64,000 nucleotides of DNA. Source: Pseudomonas sp. A-RE-19. Lineage in GTDB: Bacteria; Pseudomonadota; Gammaproteobacteria; Pseudomonadales; Pseudomonadaceae. The notes below the pieces were generated by a model. That model was not told the DNA's origin. It saw only the letters and a list, made by a program, of their open reading frames with translations, and did no database searches. The position numbers and the translations under genes are program-made. Within the stretch, counting starts at the first letter, position 1, and the number at the start of each line of letters is the position of its first letter. Location of the stretch: assembly GCF_019956555.1 (NCBI RefSeq), contig NZ_JAHBDQ010000006.1, positions 1 through 64,000 on the forward strand, read 5' to 3'. Positions 18,743 to 27,447 of the stretch are shown one piece after another.

Positions 18743-20254
18743 ATGAATAACAACAACAAAGAAAAAAGCCTTAGCAGCATCGAAACAAACGGGGTCGAAC
18801 AGATCCCGGACAATGAACGCGACGCCCGGCCCAGCGACCTGTTTCGCCTGATATTCGGCGGCGCCAATACCTTTGCCACCGCCGTGCTCGGCAGTTTCCC
18901 GGTACTGTTCGGCCTGTCCTTCCAGGCGGGCGTCTGGGCGATTGTGCTGGGCGTGGTGCTTGGTGCGCTGATTCTGGCACCCATGGGCCTGTTCGGGCCG
19001 ATCAACGGCACCAACAACGCCGTGTCCTCCGGTGCACACTTCGGCGTGCACGGGCGGATCGTCGGCTCATTCCTGTCACTGTTGACCGCAATTGCGTTCT
19101 TTTCGCTCTCCGTCTGGAGTTCGGGCGATGCGCTGGTGGGCGGCGCCAAACGCCTGATCAACTTGCCGGAAACCGATCTGACCCTGGGCCTGGCCTACGG
19201 TCTGTTCGCGCTGCTGGTACTGACGGTGTGCATCTACGGCTTCCGCTTCATGCTGTGGGTCAACCGCATCGCGGTATGGGCGGCCAGCCTGTTGTTCCTG
19301 CTGGGCATCTTCGCCTTCGCCCCTGCATTCGACAGCCAATACGCCGGCACCGTGACCATGGGGCAGGCCGGTTTCTGGGCAGCGTTTATCGGCTCGGCGC
19401 TAGTGGCCATGAGCAACCCGATTTCCTTCGGAGCGTTCCTCGGCGACTGGTCGCGCTACATCCCGCGTGACACCTCCAAGCTCCGGATCATGGCCGCCGT
19501 AGTGATCTCGCAGATCGCCACCTTCATCCCGTTCCTGTTCGGGCTCGCCACCGCCACCATCGTGGCGATCAAGGCACCGGACTACATCGCGGCCAACAAC
19601 TATGTCGGCGGTCTGCTGGCCGTTTCGCCGAGCTGGTTCTTCCTGCCGGTGTGCCTGATTGCGGTGATCGGCGGCATGTCCACCGGCACCACCTCGCTGT
19701 ATGGCACCGGGCTGGACATGTCCAGCGTGTTCCCGCGGGTGCTGTCGCGGGTCAAGGCAACGCTGCTGATCGGCGTGATGTCGATTGCCTTCATCTTCAT
19801 CGGGCGCTTCGCCGCGAACCTGGTGCAGAGCGTGTCGACCTTCGCCGTGCTGATCATCACCTGCACCACCCCGTGGATGGTGATCATGATCATCGGCCTG
19901 TTGCTGCGTCGCGGCTTCTACTGCCCGGATGACCTGCAAGTGTTCACCCGTGGCGAGAAAGGTGGCCGCTACTGGTTCACCCACGGCTGGAACTGGCGCG
20001 GCCTGGGTGCCTGGATCCCGAGTGCTCTGGTGGGTTTGTGCTTCGTGAACCTGCCGGGGCAGTTTGTCGGGCCGCTCGGGAATCTGGCGGGCGGGATCGA
20101 CATCAGTCTGCCTGTCACTCTGGGCCTGGCGTCGCTGGTGTACCTGACGCTGCTGAGCCTGTTCCCGGAGCCGGCCACGGTGTTCGGCCCGAATGATTCA
20201 CGCAGCAAGGGCTCAAGCACCATGGCAAAACCTGAACTACGTCAGCCCGCCTGA
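18743..20254 (+). CDS. NCS1-type purine/cytosine permease-like transporter
   Basis: A 503-residue inner membrane transporter with about 12 hydrophobic spans and the NCS1 (cytosine-purine permease) pattern: the N-terminal loop RPSDLFRLIFGGANTF, GxxxGxxLG-type helices (IVLGVVLGALILAPMGLFGP) and the conserved FLGDWSRYIPRD segment. The C-terminal tail is cytoplasmic and hydrophilic. It is preceded by CGGAG and lies in the gbu operon at the position of PA1419, so a guanidino compound or its amino acid product is a plausible substrate; that is inference from context. Confidence 0.87.
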   Translation: MNNNNKEKSLSSIETNGVEQIPDNERDARPSDLFRLIFGGANTFATAVLGSFPVLFGLSFQAGVWAIVLGVVLGALILAPMGLFGPINGTNNAVSSGAHFGVHGRIVGSFLSLLTAIAFFSLSVWSSGDALVGGAKRLINLPETDLTLGLAYGLFALLVLTVCIYGFRFMLWVNRIAVWAASLLFLLGIFAFAPAFDSQYAGTVTMGQAGFWAAFIGSALVAMSNPISFGAFLGDWSRYIPRDTSKLRIMAAVVISQIATFIPFLFGLATATIVAIKAPDYIAANNYVGGLLAVSPSWFFLPVCLIAVIGGMSTGTTSLYGTGLDMSSVFPRVLSRVKATLLIGVMSIAFIFIGRFAANLVQSVSTFAVLIITCTTPWMVIMIIGLLLRRGFYCPDDLQVFTRGEKGGRYWFTHGWNWRGLGAWIPSALVGLCFVNLPGQFVGPLGNLAGGIDISLPVTLGLASLVYLTLLSLFPEPATVFGPNDSRSKGSSTMAKPELRQPA

Positions 20255-20266
20255 CACAGATCCACC

Positions 20267-20357
20267 TGTGGGAGCGAGCCTGCTCGCGATGACTGCGGTA
20301 CATCCGACATTGATGTGACTGACAAATCGCAATCGCGAGCAGGCTCGCTCCCACAGA
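20267..20357. repeat. REP doublet between the two gbu-locus transporters
   Basis: CTGTGGGAGCGAGCCTGCTCGCGA and its inverse CGCGAGCAGGCTCGCTCCCA enclose about 40 bases. Confidence 0.9.
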
Positions 20358-20418
20358 GACCTGACCCGCAGAACCATCTTTGTTTCACCATAAAAAAAAC
20401 AATCGGAGACACGCCATC

Positions 20419-21798
20419 ATGGCTTTGGATTTATTCGTCGTACTCATCTACGCCGCCGCGATGCTGATACTCGGCTACTACGGCATGCGCAAGGCCAAGA
20501 CCAACGAAGACTTTTTGGTCGCTGGCCGTAACCTCGGCCCGAGCCTGTACATGGGCACCATGGCCGCTACCGTTCTGGGCGGCGCATCTACCGTCGGCAC
20601 CGTGCGCCTGGGTTACGTCCATGGCATCTCCGGCTTCTGGCTCTGCGCGGCCCTCGGTTGCGGGATCGTGGCGCTGAACCTGTTCCTCGCCAAACCGCTG
20701 CTGAAGCTGAAAATCTACACCGTTACCCAGGTGCTGGAAAAACGCTACAACCCCATGGCCCGCTCCGCGAGCGCGGTGATCATGCTGGCGTATGCGCTGA
20801 TGATCGGCGTGGTCTCGATCCTGGCCATTGGCACCGTGCTGCAAGTGCTGTTCGGCCTGCCGTTCTGGCTGTCGATATTGCTCGGCGGTGGCGTGGTGGT
20901 GATCTATTCGGCGATCGGCGGCATGTGGTCCCTGACCCTGACCGACATCGTCCAGTTCATCATCAAGACCGTGGGCCTGATGTTCATCCTGTTGCCAATC
21001 TGCCTGTACCGCGTCGGTGGTTGGGATGAGTTGGTGCTGAAACTGCCGGCAACCGCCTTCAGCTTCACCACGATTGGCTGGGACACCATCATCACCTACT
21101 TCATGATCTACTTCTTCGGGATCCTGATCGGCCAAGACATCTGGCAGCGTGTGTTCACCGTCAAAAGCGCCAAAGTGGCTCAGGTCGCCGGTACATTCGC
21201 AGGCTTCTACTGCATCCTTTACGGACTGGCCTGCGCCCTGATCGGCATGGCCGCTCATGTGCTGATCCCGGACCTGGACAACGTCAACAACGCCTTCGCC
21301 GCCATCGTCAAACTGTCCCTGCCGGACGGTATCCGTGGCCTGGTGATTGCGGCGGCCCTGGCGGCCATGATGTCCACCGCCAGCGCCGGCCTGCTCGCCG
21401 CTGCCACCACCCTGACCGAAGACCTGCTGCCAAAACTGCGCGGCGGTAAACAGTCGAGCCTGGGCATCAACCGCCTGTTCACCCTGCTGACCGGCATCGC
21501 CGTGCTGGGTATCGCGCTGGTGGTAAACGACGTGATCAGTGCTTTGACTCTGGCCTACAACCTGTTGGTGGGCGGCATGCTGATCCCGCTGATCGGTGCA
21601 ATCTTCTGGAAACGCGCAACCACCGCAGGCGCTATCGCCAGCATGGGCATGGGCTTTGCCACCGCTCTGGTGTTCATGTTCAAGGATGGTCTGGATTCCA
21701 ACACCCCGATCTACTACAGCCTCGGCGTGGGTCTGGTGAGCTTCGTGCTGGTCAGCCTGATGTCCCGTCGCCCGGCCGTGGTGGCGAGCGCGGCCTGA
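20419..21798 (+). CDS. Sodium:solute symporter family transporter (PA1418-like)
   Basis: A 459-residue member of the SSS family with about 12-13 membrane spans. Diagnostic features are the N-terminal GYYGMRKAKTNEDFLVAGRN, the following MAATVLGGASTVGTVRLGY (sodium-site region) and the helix AAALAAMMSTASAGLLAAAT containing the conserved MSTAS. ATG at 20419 was chosen because CGGAG lies ten bases upstream; a frame to 20,380 is only non-ATG extension. Last gene of the gbu-locus order known from P. aeruginosa, followed by a strong terminator. Confidence 0.9.
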   Translation: MALDLFVVLIYAAAMLILGYYGMRKAKTNEDFLVAGRNLGPSLYMGTMAATVLGGASTVGTVRLGYVHGISGFWLCAALGCGIVALNLFLAKPLLKLKIYTVTQVLEKRYNPMARSASAVIMLAYALMIGVVSILAIGTVLQVLFGLPFWLSILLGGGVVVIYSAIGGMWSLTLTDIVQFIIKTVGLMFILLPICLYRVGGWDELVLKLPATAFSFTTIGWDTIITYFMIYFFGILIGQDIWQRVFTVKSAKVAQVAGTFAGFYCILYGLACALIGMAAHVLIPDLDNVNNAFAAIVKLSLPDGIRGLVIAAALAAMMSTASAGLLAAATTLTEDLLPKLRGGKQSSLGINRLFTLLTGIAVLGIALVVNDVISALTLAYNLLVGGMLIPLIGAIFWKRATTAGAIASMGMGFATALVFMFKDGLDSNTPIYYSLGVGLVSFVLVSLMSRRPAVVASAA

Positions 21799-21829
21799 CG
21801 TTTCTAAAGCGACTTGATGCTTTCTTCGG

Positions 21830-21864
21830 CGGGTGTGGCGTCGGTTGCCACACCCGTTTTTTTT
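21830..21864 (+). terminator. Rho-independent terminator of the gbu-locus genes
   Basis: Nine-base stem GGGTGTGGC / GCCACACCC with a seven-base loop followed by eight T residues (21,857-21,864). Confidence 0.95.
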
Positions 21865-21883
21865 CGCCTGAAGGAATCTGCCC

Positions 21884-21999
21884 ATGAAGATCGTCAGCCG
21901 CGATCAGTGGTTCGAGGTCAAACAGCTCAGCATTTCGGGAGTTTATCCGGAGAGCATTTGCGCACGATGATAGACGAGTGGCAGCGTCGGCACGCCTGA
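21884..21999 (+). pseudogene. Remnant of an MBL-fold metallo-hydrolase gene (both ends, no middle)
   Basis: After AAGGA and eight bases, ATG at 21884 opens MKIVSRDQWFEVKQLS, which I recognise as the N-terminus of a Pseudomonas MBL-fold hydrolase of roughly 300 residues. This frame stops at 21970. In another frame the next bases read FGSLSGEHLRTMIDEWQRRHA and stop at 21999, which looks like that family's C-terminus. The metal-binding HxHxDH core is absent. The simplest reading is an internal deletion of most of the gene that also joined the ends out of frame. The family assignment of the two ends is from memory and should be treated as likely, not proven. Confidence 0.6.
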
Positions 22000-22045
22000 A
22001 GCCTGCTGTACTCAGCACCAGGAACATCATTAACGCCCTAGAAGA

Positions 22046-22303
22046 ATGACCATGACAAGAGCAGCCGTTCGTGCCGCCGTGCATCACTTCATTTGCCGCC
22101 TGCTGGAAATTCAGGATGACTTCAACGACACCATGAACCTGGTGCAGTTGGGACTGGATAAAGAAGATATCGAAGAACTGATCTTCCATCTTGAAGATCA
22201 GTTGGGATTGACGGCATTTACCGCCCAGGAAGACCGCATGTTCAAGACTGCGACTACAGTCGACGACTTGAACCGGTTTTTGATTGAGATCGGGCGGTAT
22301 TGA
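22046..22303 (+). CDS. Acyl-carrier-protein-like protein lacking the modification serine
   Basis: An 85-residue acidic helical protein. Residues 35-54 read LGLDKEDIEELIFHLEDQLG, matching the helix II region of acyl carrier proteins (LGLDSLDxxELxxxLExxFG), but the phosphopantetheine-bearing Ser of DSL is replaced by Lys39. The end (TATTVDDLNRFLIEIG) matches ACP helix IV. Hence an ACP-fold protein that should not carry a 4'-phosphopantetheine arm. The start may be ATG 22046 or ATG 22052; only a weak GAAGA precedes the second. No fatty acid or polyketide genes are nearby, so the role is unknown. Confidence 0.7.
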   Translation: MTMTRAAVRAAVHHFICRLLEIQDDFNDTMNLVQLGLDKEDIEELIFHLEDQLGLTAFTAQEDRMFKTATTVDDLNRFLIEIGRY

Positions 22304-22344
22304 GAGGGGTTGAAACGCATCTCCAAGGCAAGAATGCAGGCTTT

Positions 22345-22479
22345 TGTGGCGAGGGAGCTTGCTCCCGCTCGACTGCGCAGCAGTCGCGAAGCCAGGATTC
22401 GCATGCTGCCTGATACGCCTCGGTGGTCATCAATGGGGGGCTGCTGTGCAGCCCAGCAGGAGCAAGCCCCCTCGCCATA
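22345..22479. repeat. REP doublet, GGCGAGGGAGCTTGCTCCC type
   Basis: TGTGGCGAGGGAGCTTGCTC at 22,345 and inverse GGAGCAAGCCCCCTCGCC to 22,477; same class as 2151-2283, including the GACTGCGCAGCAGTCG spacer element. Confidence 0.88.
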
Positions 22480-22510
22480 ACAAGCCCGCTTGCCAAATAG
22501 ACCCAAGCGT

Positions 22511-22642
22511 TTACCGGCGGCGCTGCTGCTGGCGGCGGCGTTGTTCATCATCAGTGCGAATAGGCACGGGTTGCAGAGGCGGTTCGATCAAACCGAGTGC
22601 GACCCCCAGGTCATGCAGCCAGTTTTGGATTTTCTCTTTCAT
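22511..22642 (-). CDS. Small conserved basic-tailed protein, 43 residues
   Basis: The reading MKEKIQNWLHDLGVALGLIE followed by PPLQPVPIRTDDEQ and an Arg/Gln-rich tail (RRRQQQRRR) has an amphipathic N-terminal helix, a proline-rich hinge and a strongly basic end. An AAGGGGG ribosome binding site precedes ATG at 22642. I recall similar short hypothetical proteins in other Pseudomonas but know no function. The frame can be extended upstream to 22,696, but the Shine-Dalgarno sequence supports the shorter form. Confidence 0.6.
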   Translation of the reverse strand: MKEKIQNWLHDLGVALGLIEPPLQPVPIRTDDEQRRRQQQRRR

Positions 22643-22781
22643 GGTGCCCCCTTCAGGGTAGTGCCGAGCGGCCGAAGTTCTGTAGCCCCTTCGCACTGAT
22701 AATAGTCCGAAGTCCTACGCAATGCTCGCCCAAGTTCGCAATGATCTGTTACTGAATTGATCCAAATCCCTGACCGCCCGT

Positions 22782-23675
22782 TCAAACAATTGCCTGGGCC
22801 TGAATCGCTGCCGACGGATACACCGCCTGCTGCTGCTCGATCCACGCATTCAGGTTGGCTCCGACCATGCCTTTGCGCCACATCAGCCAGGTGGTCGCGC
22901 TGGCAAACGGCTCGGCCAACGGGTGCACCGCCACACTTTCGCGCCCCGGCAGGCTGGCGAGCATCGACTCCGACATCAGCGCCACGCCGGAGCCGGCAAT
23001 CACGCAGGCGAGCATCCCCGGATACGACTCGATCTCCATGGCCCGGCCCATGGCCGCGTGATCATGGGCGAACCAGGCTTCCAGGCGCATCCGGTAAGAA
23101 CAGCCCTGGCGAAACGTAAACACCGAACGCCCTTCGACATCCAGCGCGCTGTGCACCGGCGGATGATCGGCCTCGCTGATCAACACCAGCCGTTCGTCGC
23201 ACAATGGCACGCCGTCGAGCCCGGCCAGCTCCAGCGGGCCATCCACCAGCGCCGCATCAAGGCGCCCGGTGAGCAGACCTTCGAGCAATTCGCCGCTGGG
23301 CCCCGACTGCACTTGCAGGTTCACTGCCGGATAGCGGCGGTGATAAAGCGCCAACAGCTCTGGCAAGTGAATCGCGGCGGTGCTGTACATGGTGCCGAGG
23401 ACGAAATCCCCGGCCGGTTGCCCGCCCTGCACCGCCGCGTGGGCTTCGTCGTGCAAGGCGAATAGCTTGGCGGTGTAGTCCAGCAGGACTTTTCCTGCAG
23501 GTGACAACTGCAAACGCTGACGCTCGCGCACGAACAGTTCGACACCGAGTTGCTCTTCGAGCTGTTTGAGCCGGGTCGACAGGTTGGACGGCACGCGATG
23601 CAGGCGTTCAGCGGCACGGGTAATGGAGCCCTCCTGCGCCACCGCCTGGAAGATCCGCAATTGGCTGAATTCCAC
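22782..23675 (-). CDS. LysR-family transcriptional regulator
   Basis: A 297-residue LysR protein, with an HTH in the first 60 residues (FSQLRIFQAVAQEGSITRAA, RVPSNLSTRLKQLEEQLG) and a periplasmic-binding-like effector domain (FVLGTMYSTAAIHLPELLAL; the end of the domain carries VIAGSGVALMSESML). GTG at 23675 was chosen because GGAG lies six bases before; a TTG four codons earlier overlaps that site. Divergent from an MFS exporter gene 104 bases away, the classical arrangement of a LysR regulator and its target. The spacer is AT-rich (TTCTCACTATTATTCATTTT) and probably holds both promoters. Confidence 0.88.
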   Translation of the reverse strand: MEFSQLRIFQAVAQEGSITRAAERLHRVPSNLSTRLKQLEEQLGVELFVRERQRLQLSPAGKVLLDYTAKLFALHDEAHAAVQGGQPAGDFVLGTMYSTAAIHLPELLALYHRRYPAVNLQVQSGPSGELLEGLLTGRLDAALVDGPLELAGLDGVPLCDERLVLISEADHPPVHSALDVEGRSVFTFRQGCSYRMRLEAWFAHDHAAMGRAMEIESYPGMLACVIAGSGVALMSESMLASLPGRESVAVHPLAEPFASATTWLMWRKGMVGANLNAWIEQQQAVYPSAAIQAQAIV

Positions 23676-23779
23676 GCCACTCTCCAAATCAGAACAAGTT
23701 TCTCACTATTATTCATTTTTAAAGAAAGTCAATCAGTCCTAGCCTGACGGTCATTGATCCTCGAAACGGAACTCAGACT

Positions 23780-24970
23780 ATGTCCCCTCTGATTCGCTTA
23801 ACCGCCAGTTTCATCGCCCTGATGATGGCCATGGGCATCGGGCGTTTCGCCCTGACTCCGCAACTGCCGCACTTACTCAGCGAAGGCCAGATCGACCTGA
23901 CTGCCGCTGGTCTGATTGCCGCCGCCAACTACCTCGGCTACTTCGTCGGCGCGGTGGACGCGATGTTCGCCCGTCGTCCCGATCAGGTTCGTCGACGCCT
24001 GCTCGGTGGTTTGTGGCTCTGTGTGCTGCTGACCCTGGCCTCGTTCTGGGCCAACGGGTTCTGGTCGCATCTGGCGCTGCGTTTCGGCACGGGCGTGGCC
24101 AGCGCCTGGGTGTTGGTGATGATTACCGCGCTGAGCCAACCGCTGGCAGCAGCGGCTGGTCGCCCACGGCTCGGTGCCCTGGTCTTTGCCGGACCGGGTC
24201 TGGGGATTTTTCTGACGGGCTTGCTGGCCTTGGGCTCGAACCTGCTGGGTCAGACGTCTGCAACGTTGTGGCTGGTGTATGCCGGTGTCGGACTGGTCAT
24301 GCTGCTGGGGATTCTGCCGTTCCTGCCGCAGCCGGCCGGTCCTTCTACGGCAACACCGCCTGCCACCACGTCGGGTGCCCAAGGTGTCGGACGTTTACCG
24401 GTGATCTATGGGTTGTACGGTTTGGGCTACATCATCCCGGCCACTTTCCTCTCGCAGATGGCCAGCGCGCAGTTTCATGGACAATGGCAAGCCGATCTGT
24501 TCTGGCCATGCTTCGGCCTGGCGGCCGCGACCGGGGTCGTATTGGTGAGCCTGCGTCGGCACAACCCGAATAGCACTCGTCATTGGCTGATGGCAACGTT
24601 GTGGTTGCAGGCGGCCGGGGTCTTCGCCTGCCTGTTGGGCAGCGGTGCCGGCCTGGCGCTGGGGGTGATCCTGTGTGGCGGGCCGTTTCTGGCCTGCATG
24701 CAATTGGTGATGCAGCGCTCCCGGGAACTCGCGCCCCACGCCACCCAGCGCAACGCCGGGCTGCTGACCGCGTGCTTCGCTGTGGGTCAGCTCAGCGGGC
24801 CGTTGCTGGCGGCATTGAGCAGTCATTTCAGTGGTGGCTTGCAACCTGCGCTGCTGATCGCCGGCAGCGGTTTGATCATCGCTGGAGGCCTGTTGCTGCG
24901 CCCGGTCAGGGTTGCCCAAGTGCTTTGCGCAAACGACGGCGGACCCACTGCTCTGCGCTCACAAAAGTGA
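23780..24970 (+). CDS. YbfB/YjiJ-family MFS transporter
   Basis: A 396-residue 12-span major facilitator of the YbfB/YjiJ group: opening IRLTASFIALMMAMGIGRFA with the family GxGRFALTPQLP, then ISLTAAGLIAAANYLGYFVG-like helix II (here IDLTAAGLIAAANYLGYFVG) and a central loop of about 25 residues (AGPSTATPPATTSGAQ). The second half begins YGLYGLGYIIPATFLSQ. The substrate is unknown. Probably controlled by the divergent LysR protein. The last 65 bases overlap, tail to tail, the end of the EamA gene on the other strand. Confidence 0.86.
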   Translation: MSPLIRLTASFIALMMAMGIGRFALTPQLPHLLSEGQIDLTAAGLIAAANYLGYFVGAVDAMFARRPDQVRRRLLGGLWLCVLLTLASFWANGFWSHLALRFGTGVASAWVLVMITALSQPLAAAAGRPRLGALVFAGPGLGIFLTGLLALGSNLLGQTSATLWLVYAGVGLVMLLGILPFLPQPAGPSTATPPATTSGAQGVGRLPVIYGLYGLGYIIPATFLSQMASAQFHGQWQADLFWPCFGLAAATGVVLVSLRRHNPNSTRHWLMATLWLQAAGVFACLLGSGAGLALGVILCGGPFLACMQLVMQRSRELAPHATQRNAGLLTACFAVGQLSGPLLAALSSHFSGGLQPALLIAGSGLIIAGGLLLRPVRVAQVLCANDGGPTALRSQK

Positions 24971-25838
24971 TCCCGAGCAGCACCAGCACCGCGCCGATCA
25001 CGAAATTTAGGCTCAGTTTTTCGCCCAGCAGCACCACGCCGAACGTGACGCCGAACAGCGGCGTCATGAACGAAAACACCGCCAGGTTCGCCGCCAGATA
25101 ACGACGTAGCAGCCAGAACCAGGTCAAATAACTGAAGAACGACACCACCAAGCCCTGGAAGAGCACGCTGGCCACGGCAACAGTGGTCAGGCTGACATGG
25201 GTAACCTGCCCGCTGAGGATCGCGATCAACAGCAGGCCGACGAAGCCGACGATCAGTTGATAAAACAGCGTCAGGGTCACCGGTGCTTCCGACAGACGCG
25301 AGGCGCGCACCACCACAGTGGTCGCGCCCCACGACGCCCCGGCCAGCACGCCCAAGGCATCGCCCATCAGCATGCGGTGGTCGAGGTTGCCCCAGGACAC
25401 GCCACCGGCAAACGCAATGGCAATGCCGATGAAGGCGAGAAAAATCCCCAGCCACTGCACCGGTCTTAAACGCTCACTCGGTAGCAGCCAATGCACGCCC
25501 AACGCGGTAAAAATCGGCGCGGTGTAGAGGAACACTGACATGTGCGCCGCCGTGGTCAGTTGCAGGCCTTCGGAAATGAAGAAGAACTCCAGGCCAAACA
25601 ACGCGCCGGCCAGCAAACCGCCGCGCCAGGTATGACCGACCTGATCCCAGCCGCCCTTCCAGCAGATCAACAATCCTACGAGCAACGCGGAAATACCCGA
25701 CCGCCCCGCTGCTTGCATGACCGGCGCGATGTCGGGCGCGGCCCATTTGATCATCACCTGCTGCACACCCCAGATCAGGCACAGCCCGACCATCACTTGC
25801 AAGGCAAATCCATCGGCGCTACGCCGGGTGGCGCTCAC
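24906..25838 (-). CDS. EamA/DMT-family permease
   Basis: A 310-residue drug/metabolite transporter with ten spans in two EamA repeats (about 10-140: MVGLCLIWGVQQVMIKWAAP; about 155-290: GDALGVLAGASWGATTVVVR) and a short basic tail (QWVRRRLRKALGQP). GTG at 25838 was chosen since GAGG lies about seven bases upstream and homologues begin near VSATRRS. The C-terminal coding end overlaps the opposing MFS gene by 65 bases. The direction of transport and the substrate cannot be told. Confidence 0.86.
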   Translation of the reverse strand: MSATRRSADGFALQVMVGLCLIWGVQQVMIKWAAPDIAPVMQAAGRSGISALLVGLLICWKGGWDQVGHTWRGGLLAGALFGLEFFFISEGLQLTTAAHMSVFLYTAPIFTALGVHWLLPSERLRPVQWLGIFLAFIGIAIAFAGGVSWGNLDHRMLMGDALGVLAGASWGATTVVVRASRLSEAPVTLTLFYQLIVGFVGLLLIAILSGQVTHVSLTTVAVASVLFQGLVVSFFSYLTWFWLLRRYLAANLAVFSFMTPLFGVTFGVVLLGEKLSLNFVIGAVLVLLGITFVSAEQWVRRRLRKALGQP

Positions 25839-25884
25839 CGGAACACCTCGACAACACAATCCATGGCAGTGACTCGACAGTAAA

Positions 25885-25924
25885 AGCAAAGCCCCGGCCT
25901 TCTGGCTGAGCAGAGTGCCGGGGC
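25885..25924 (-). terminator. Terminator after the NCS1 gene
   Basis: Stem GCCCCGGC (25,891-25,898) / GCCGGGGC (25,917-25,924) with an inner TCTG/CAGA helix. On the minus strand it is followed by TTTGCTTTTA. It ends the transcript of the gene at 26002-27447. Confidence 0.7.
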
Positions 25925-26001
25925 GAAAAATTATGCCGTCGATTATTAACCAGATGGACAGAAAAAGGTGTCTGCAAAAGACCTTTAAATCGCCGCGTGC
26001 G

Positions 26002-27447
26002 TCATCCCGCGATGATCAACGCCGCCGATTGCTGTGCCTGCTCGCGCCTGGCCAGCGCGAAGTACAAGACGCCGCCAAGGAAGCAGCCGGTGAACCAGGA
26101 AAAATTGGCCATCGGCTGCAAGACCGGGGTGAATGTGATCGCAACGCCCATGAGGGTGGCAGGAATCAACGCCTTGACCGCCGTCCAATTAACCCCACCG
26201 CTGTAGTAATAACGCCCGCTCGGGCTTTCGCTAAACAGCGCATCGACGTCGATCTGCTGCTTTTTGATCAGGTAGTAATCCACCAGCAGAATCCCGAACA
26301 GCGGACCGATGAACGCTGCCAGCACGTCGAGGGTGTAGTGAATCACTTCGGGGTTGTTGAACAGGTTCCACGGGGTGATGAAGATCGAAGCCACGGCGGC
26401 AATCATGCCGCCGGCACGCCAACTGATCTTGCTCGGAGCGACGTTGGCGAAGTCGAACGCCGGGGACACGAAGTTGGCGACGATGTTGATACCGATGGTC
26501 GCGGTAACGAAGGCAAAAGCGCCGAGCAGTACCGCCACGCTGTTGTCGATACGCGCCACGGTGGCGATCGGGTCGTGAAGCATTTCACCGAACACCGGCA
26601 AGGTGCCGGAGACGATCACCACGGTCACCAGCGAGAACGCCAGAAAATTCACCGGCAGGCCCCAGAAGTTTCCACGGCGCACGTCGTTCATGCTGCGGCA
26701 GTAGCGACTGAAATCGCCGAAGTTCAGGGTCGGACCGGAAAAGTACGACACCACCAACGCCGTTGCCACGATCACCTGTCCGAAGGCTTCCCAGCCAGAC
26801 AGGGACTTTTCCGCCAGGGTGAAGCTGATATTGCTCCAGCCGGCCTGCCAGACAATCCAGCCGGCGAGCAAGAACATCACGCCGTAAACCACCGGCCCCG
26901 CCCAGTCGATGAAACGGCGAATCGACTCCATGCCGGTCCAGAATACCAGCGCCTGGACGAACCACAGGCTGAGGAAACCGAACCAGCCAAGGTAGGACAA
27001 ACCGGCAAAGTGCGGTTCGGCGTAGGCCGCCATTGAAGGAAAAAAGCGCAGCACGACGATGATCAGGGCACTGGACGCCAGGTACGTCTGAATCCCGTAC
27101 CAGGCCACTGCAATCAGGCCGCGGATGACTGCAGGAATATTTGCCCCGAACACTCCAAATGCCAGTCGGCAGATCACCGGATATGGCACCGCTGCTTGCT
27201 GACTGGGCCTGGCGACCAGGTTGGCAATCAACTGCACAATGCAAATCCCGCCCAGCAAGGCAATCAACACCTGCCAACTGGCCAACCCAAGCGCAAACAG
27301 GCTGGCGGCGAACACATAGCCGCCGACGCTGTGCACATCGCTCATCCAGAAGGCGAAGATGTTGTACCAATTCCATTTCTGCGGCAGCGGCCCCAGGTCC
27401 TGGTTATACAGGCGTGGGCTGTAGCCGTTGGGCAATTGCTCGGTCAT
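26002..27447 (-). CDS. NCS1-family nucleobase:cation symporter
   Basis: A 481-residue 12-span transporter of the NCS1 family, more like the uracil/allantoin/hydantoin (Mhp1, PucI) branch than the permease at 18743. Marks are RLYNQDLGPLPQKWNWYNIF, SVGGYVFAASLFALGLASWQ, GIQTYLASSALIIVV and NFGDFSRYCRS, the segment usual in this branch. ATG at 27447 was chosen because AGGAG lies eight bases upstream; an extension to 27522 lacks family support. No catabolic neighbour reveals the substrate. Confidence 0.88.
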   Translation of the reverse strand: MTEQLPNGYSPRLYNQDLGPLPQKWNWYNIFAFWMSDVHSVGGYVFAASLFALGLASWQVLIALLGGICIVQLIANLVARPSQQAAVPYPVICRLAFGVFGANIPAVIRGLIAVAWYGIQTYLASSALIIVVLRFFPSMAAYAEPHFAGLSYLGWFGFLSLWFVQALVFWTGMESIRRFIDWAGPVVYGVMFLLAGWIVWQAGWSNISFTLAEKSLSGWEAFGQVIVATALVVSYFSGPTLNFGDFSRYCRSMNDVRRGNFWGLPVNFLAFSLVTVVIVSGTLPVFGEMLHDPIATVARIDNSVAVLLGAFAFVTATIGINIVANFVSPAFDFANVAPSKISWRAGGMIAAVASIFITPWNLFNNPEVIHYTLDVLAAFIGPLFGILLVDYYLIKKQQIDVDALFSESPSGRYYYSGGVNWTAVKALIPATLMGVAITFTPVLQPMANFSWFTGCFLGGVLYFALARREQAQQSAALIIAG

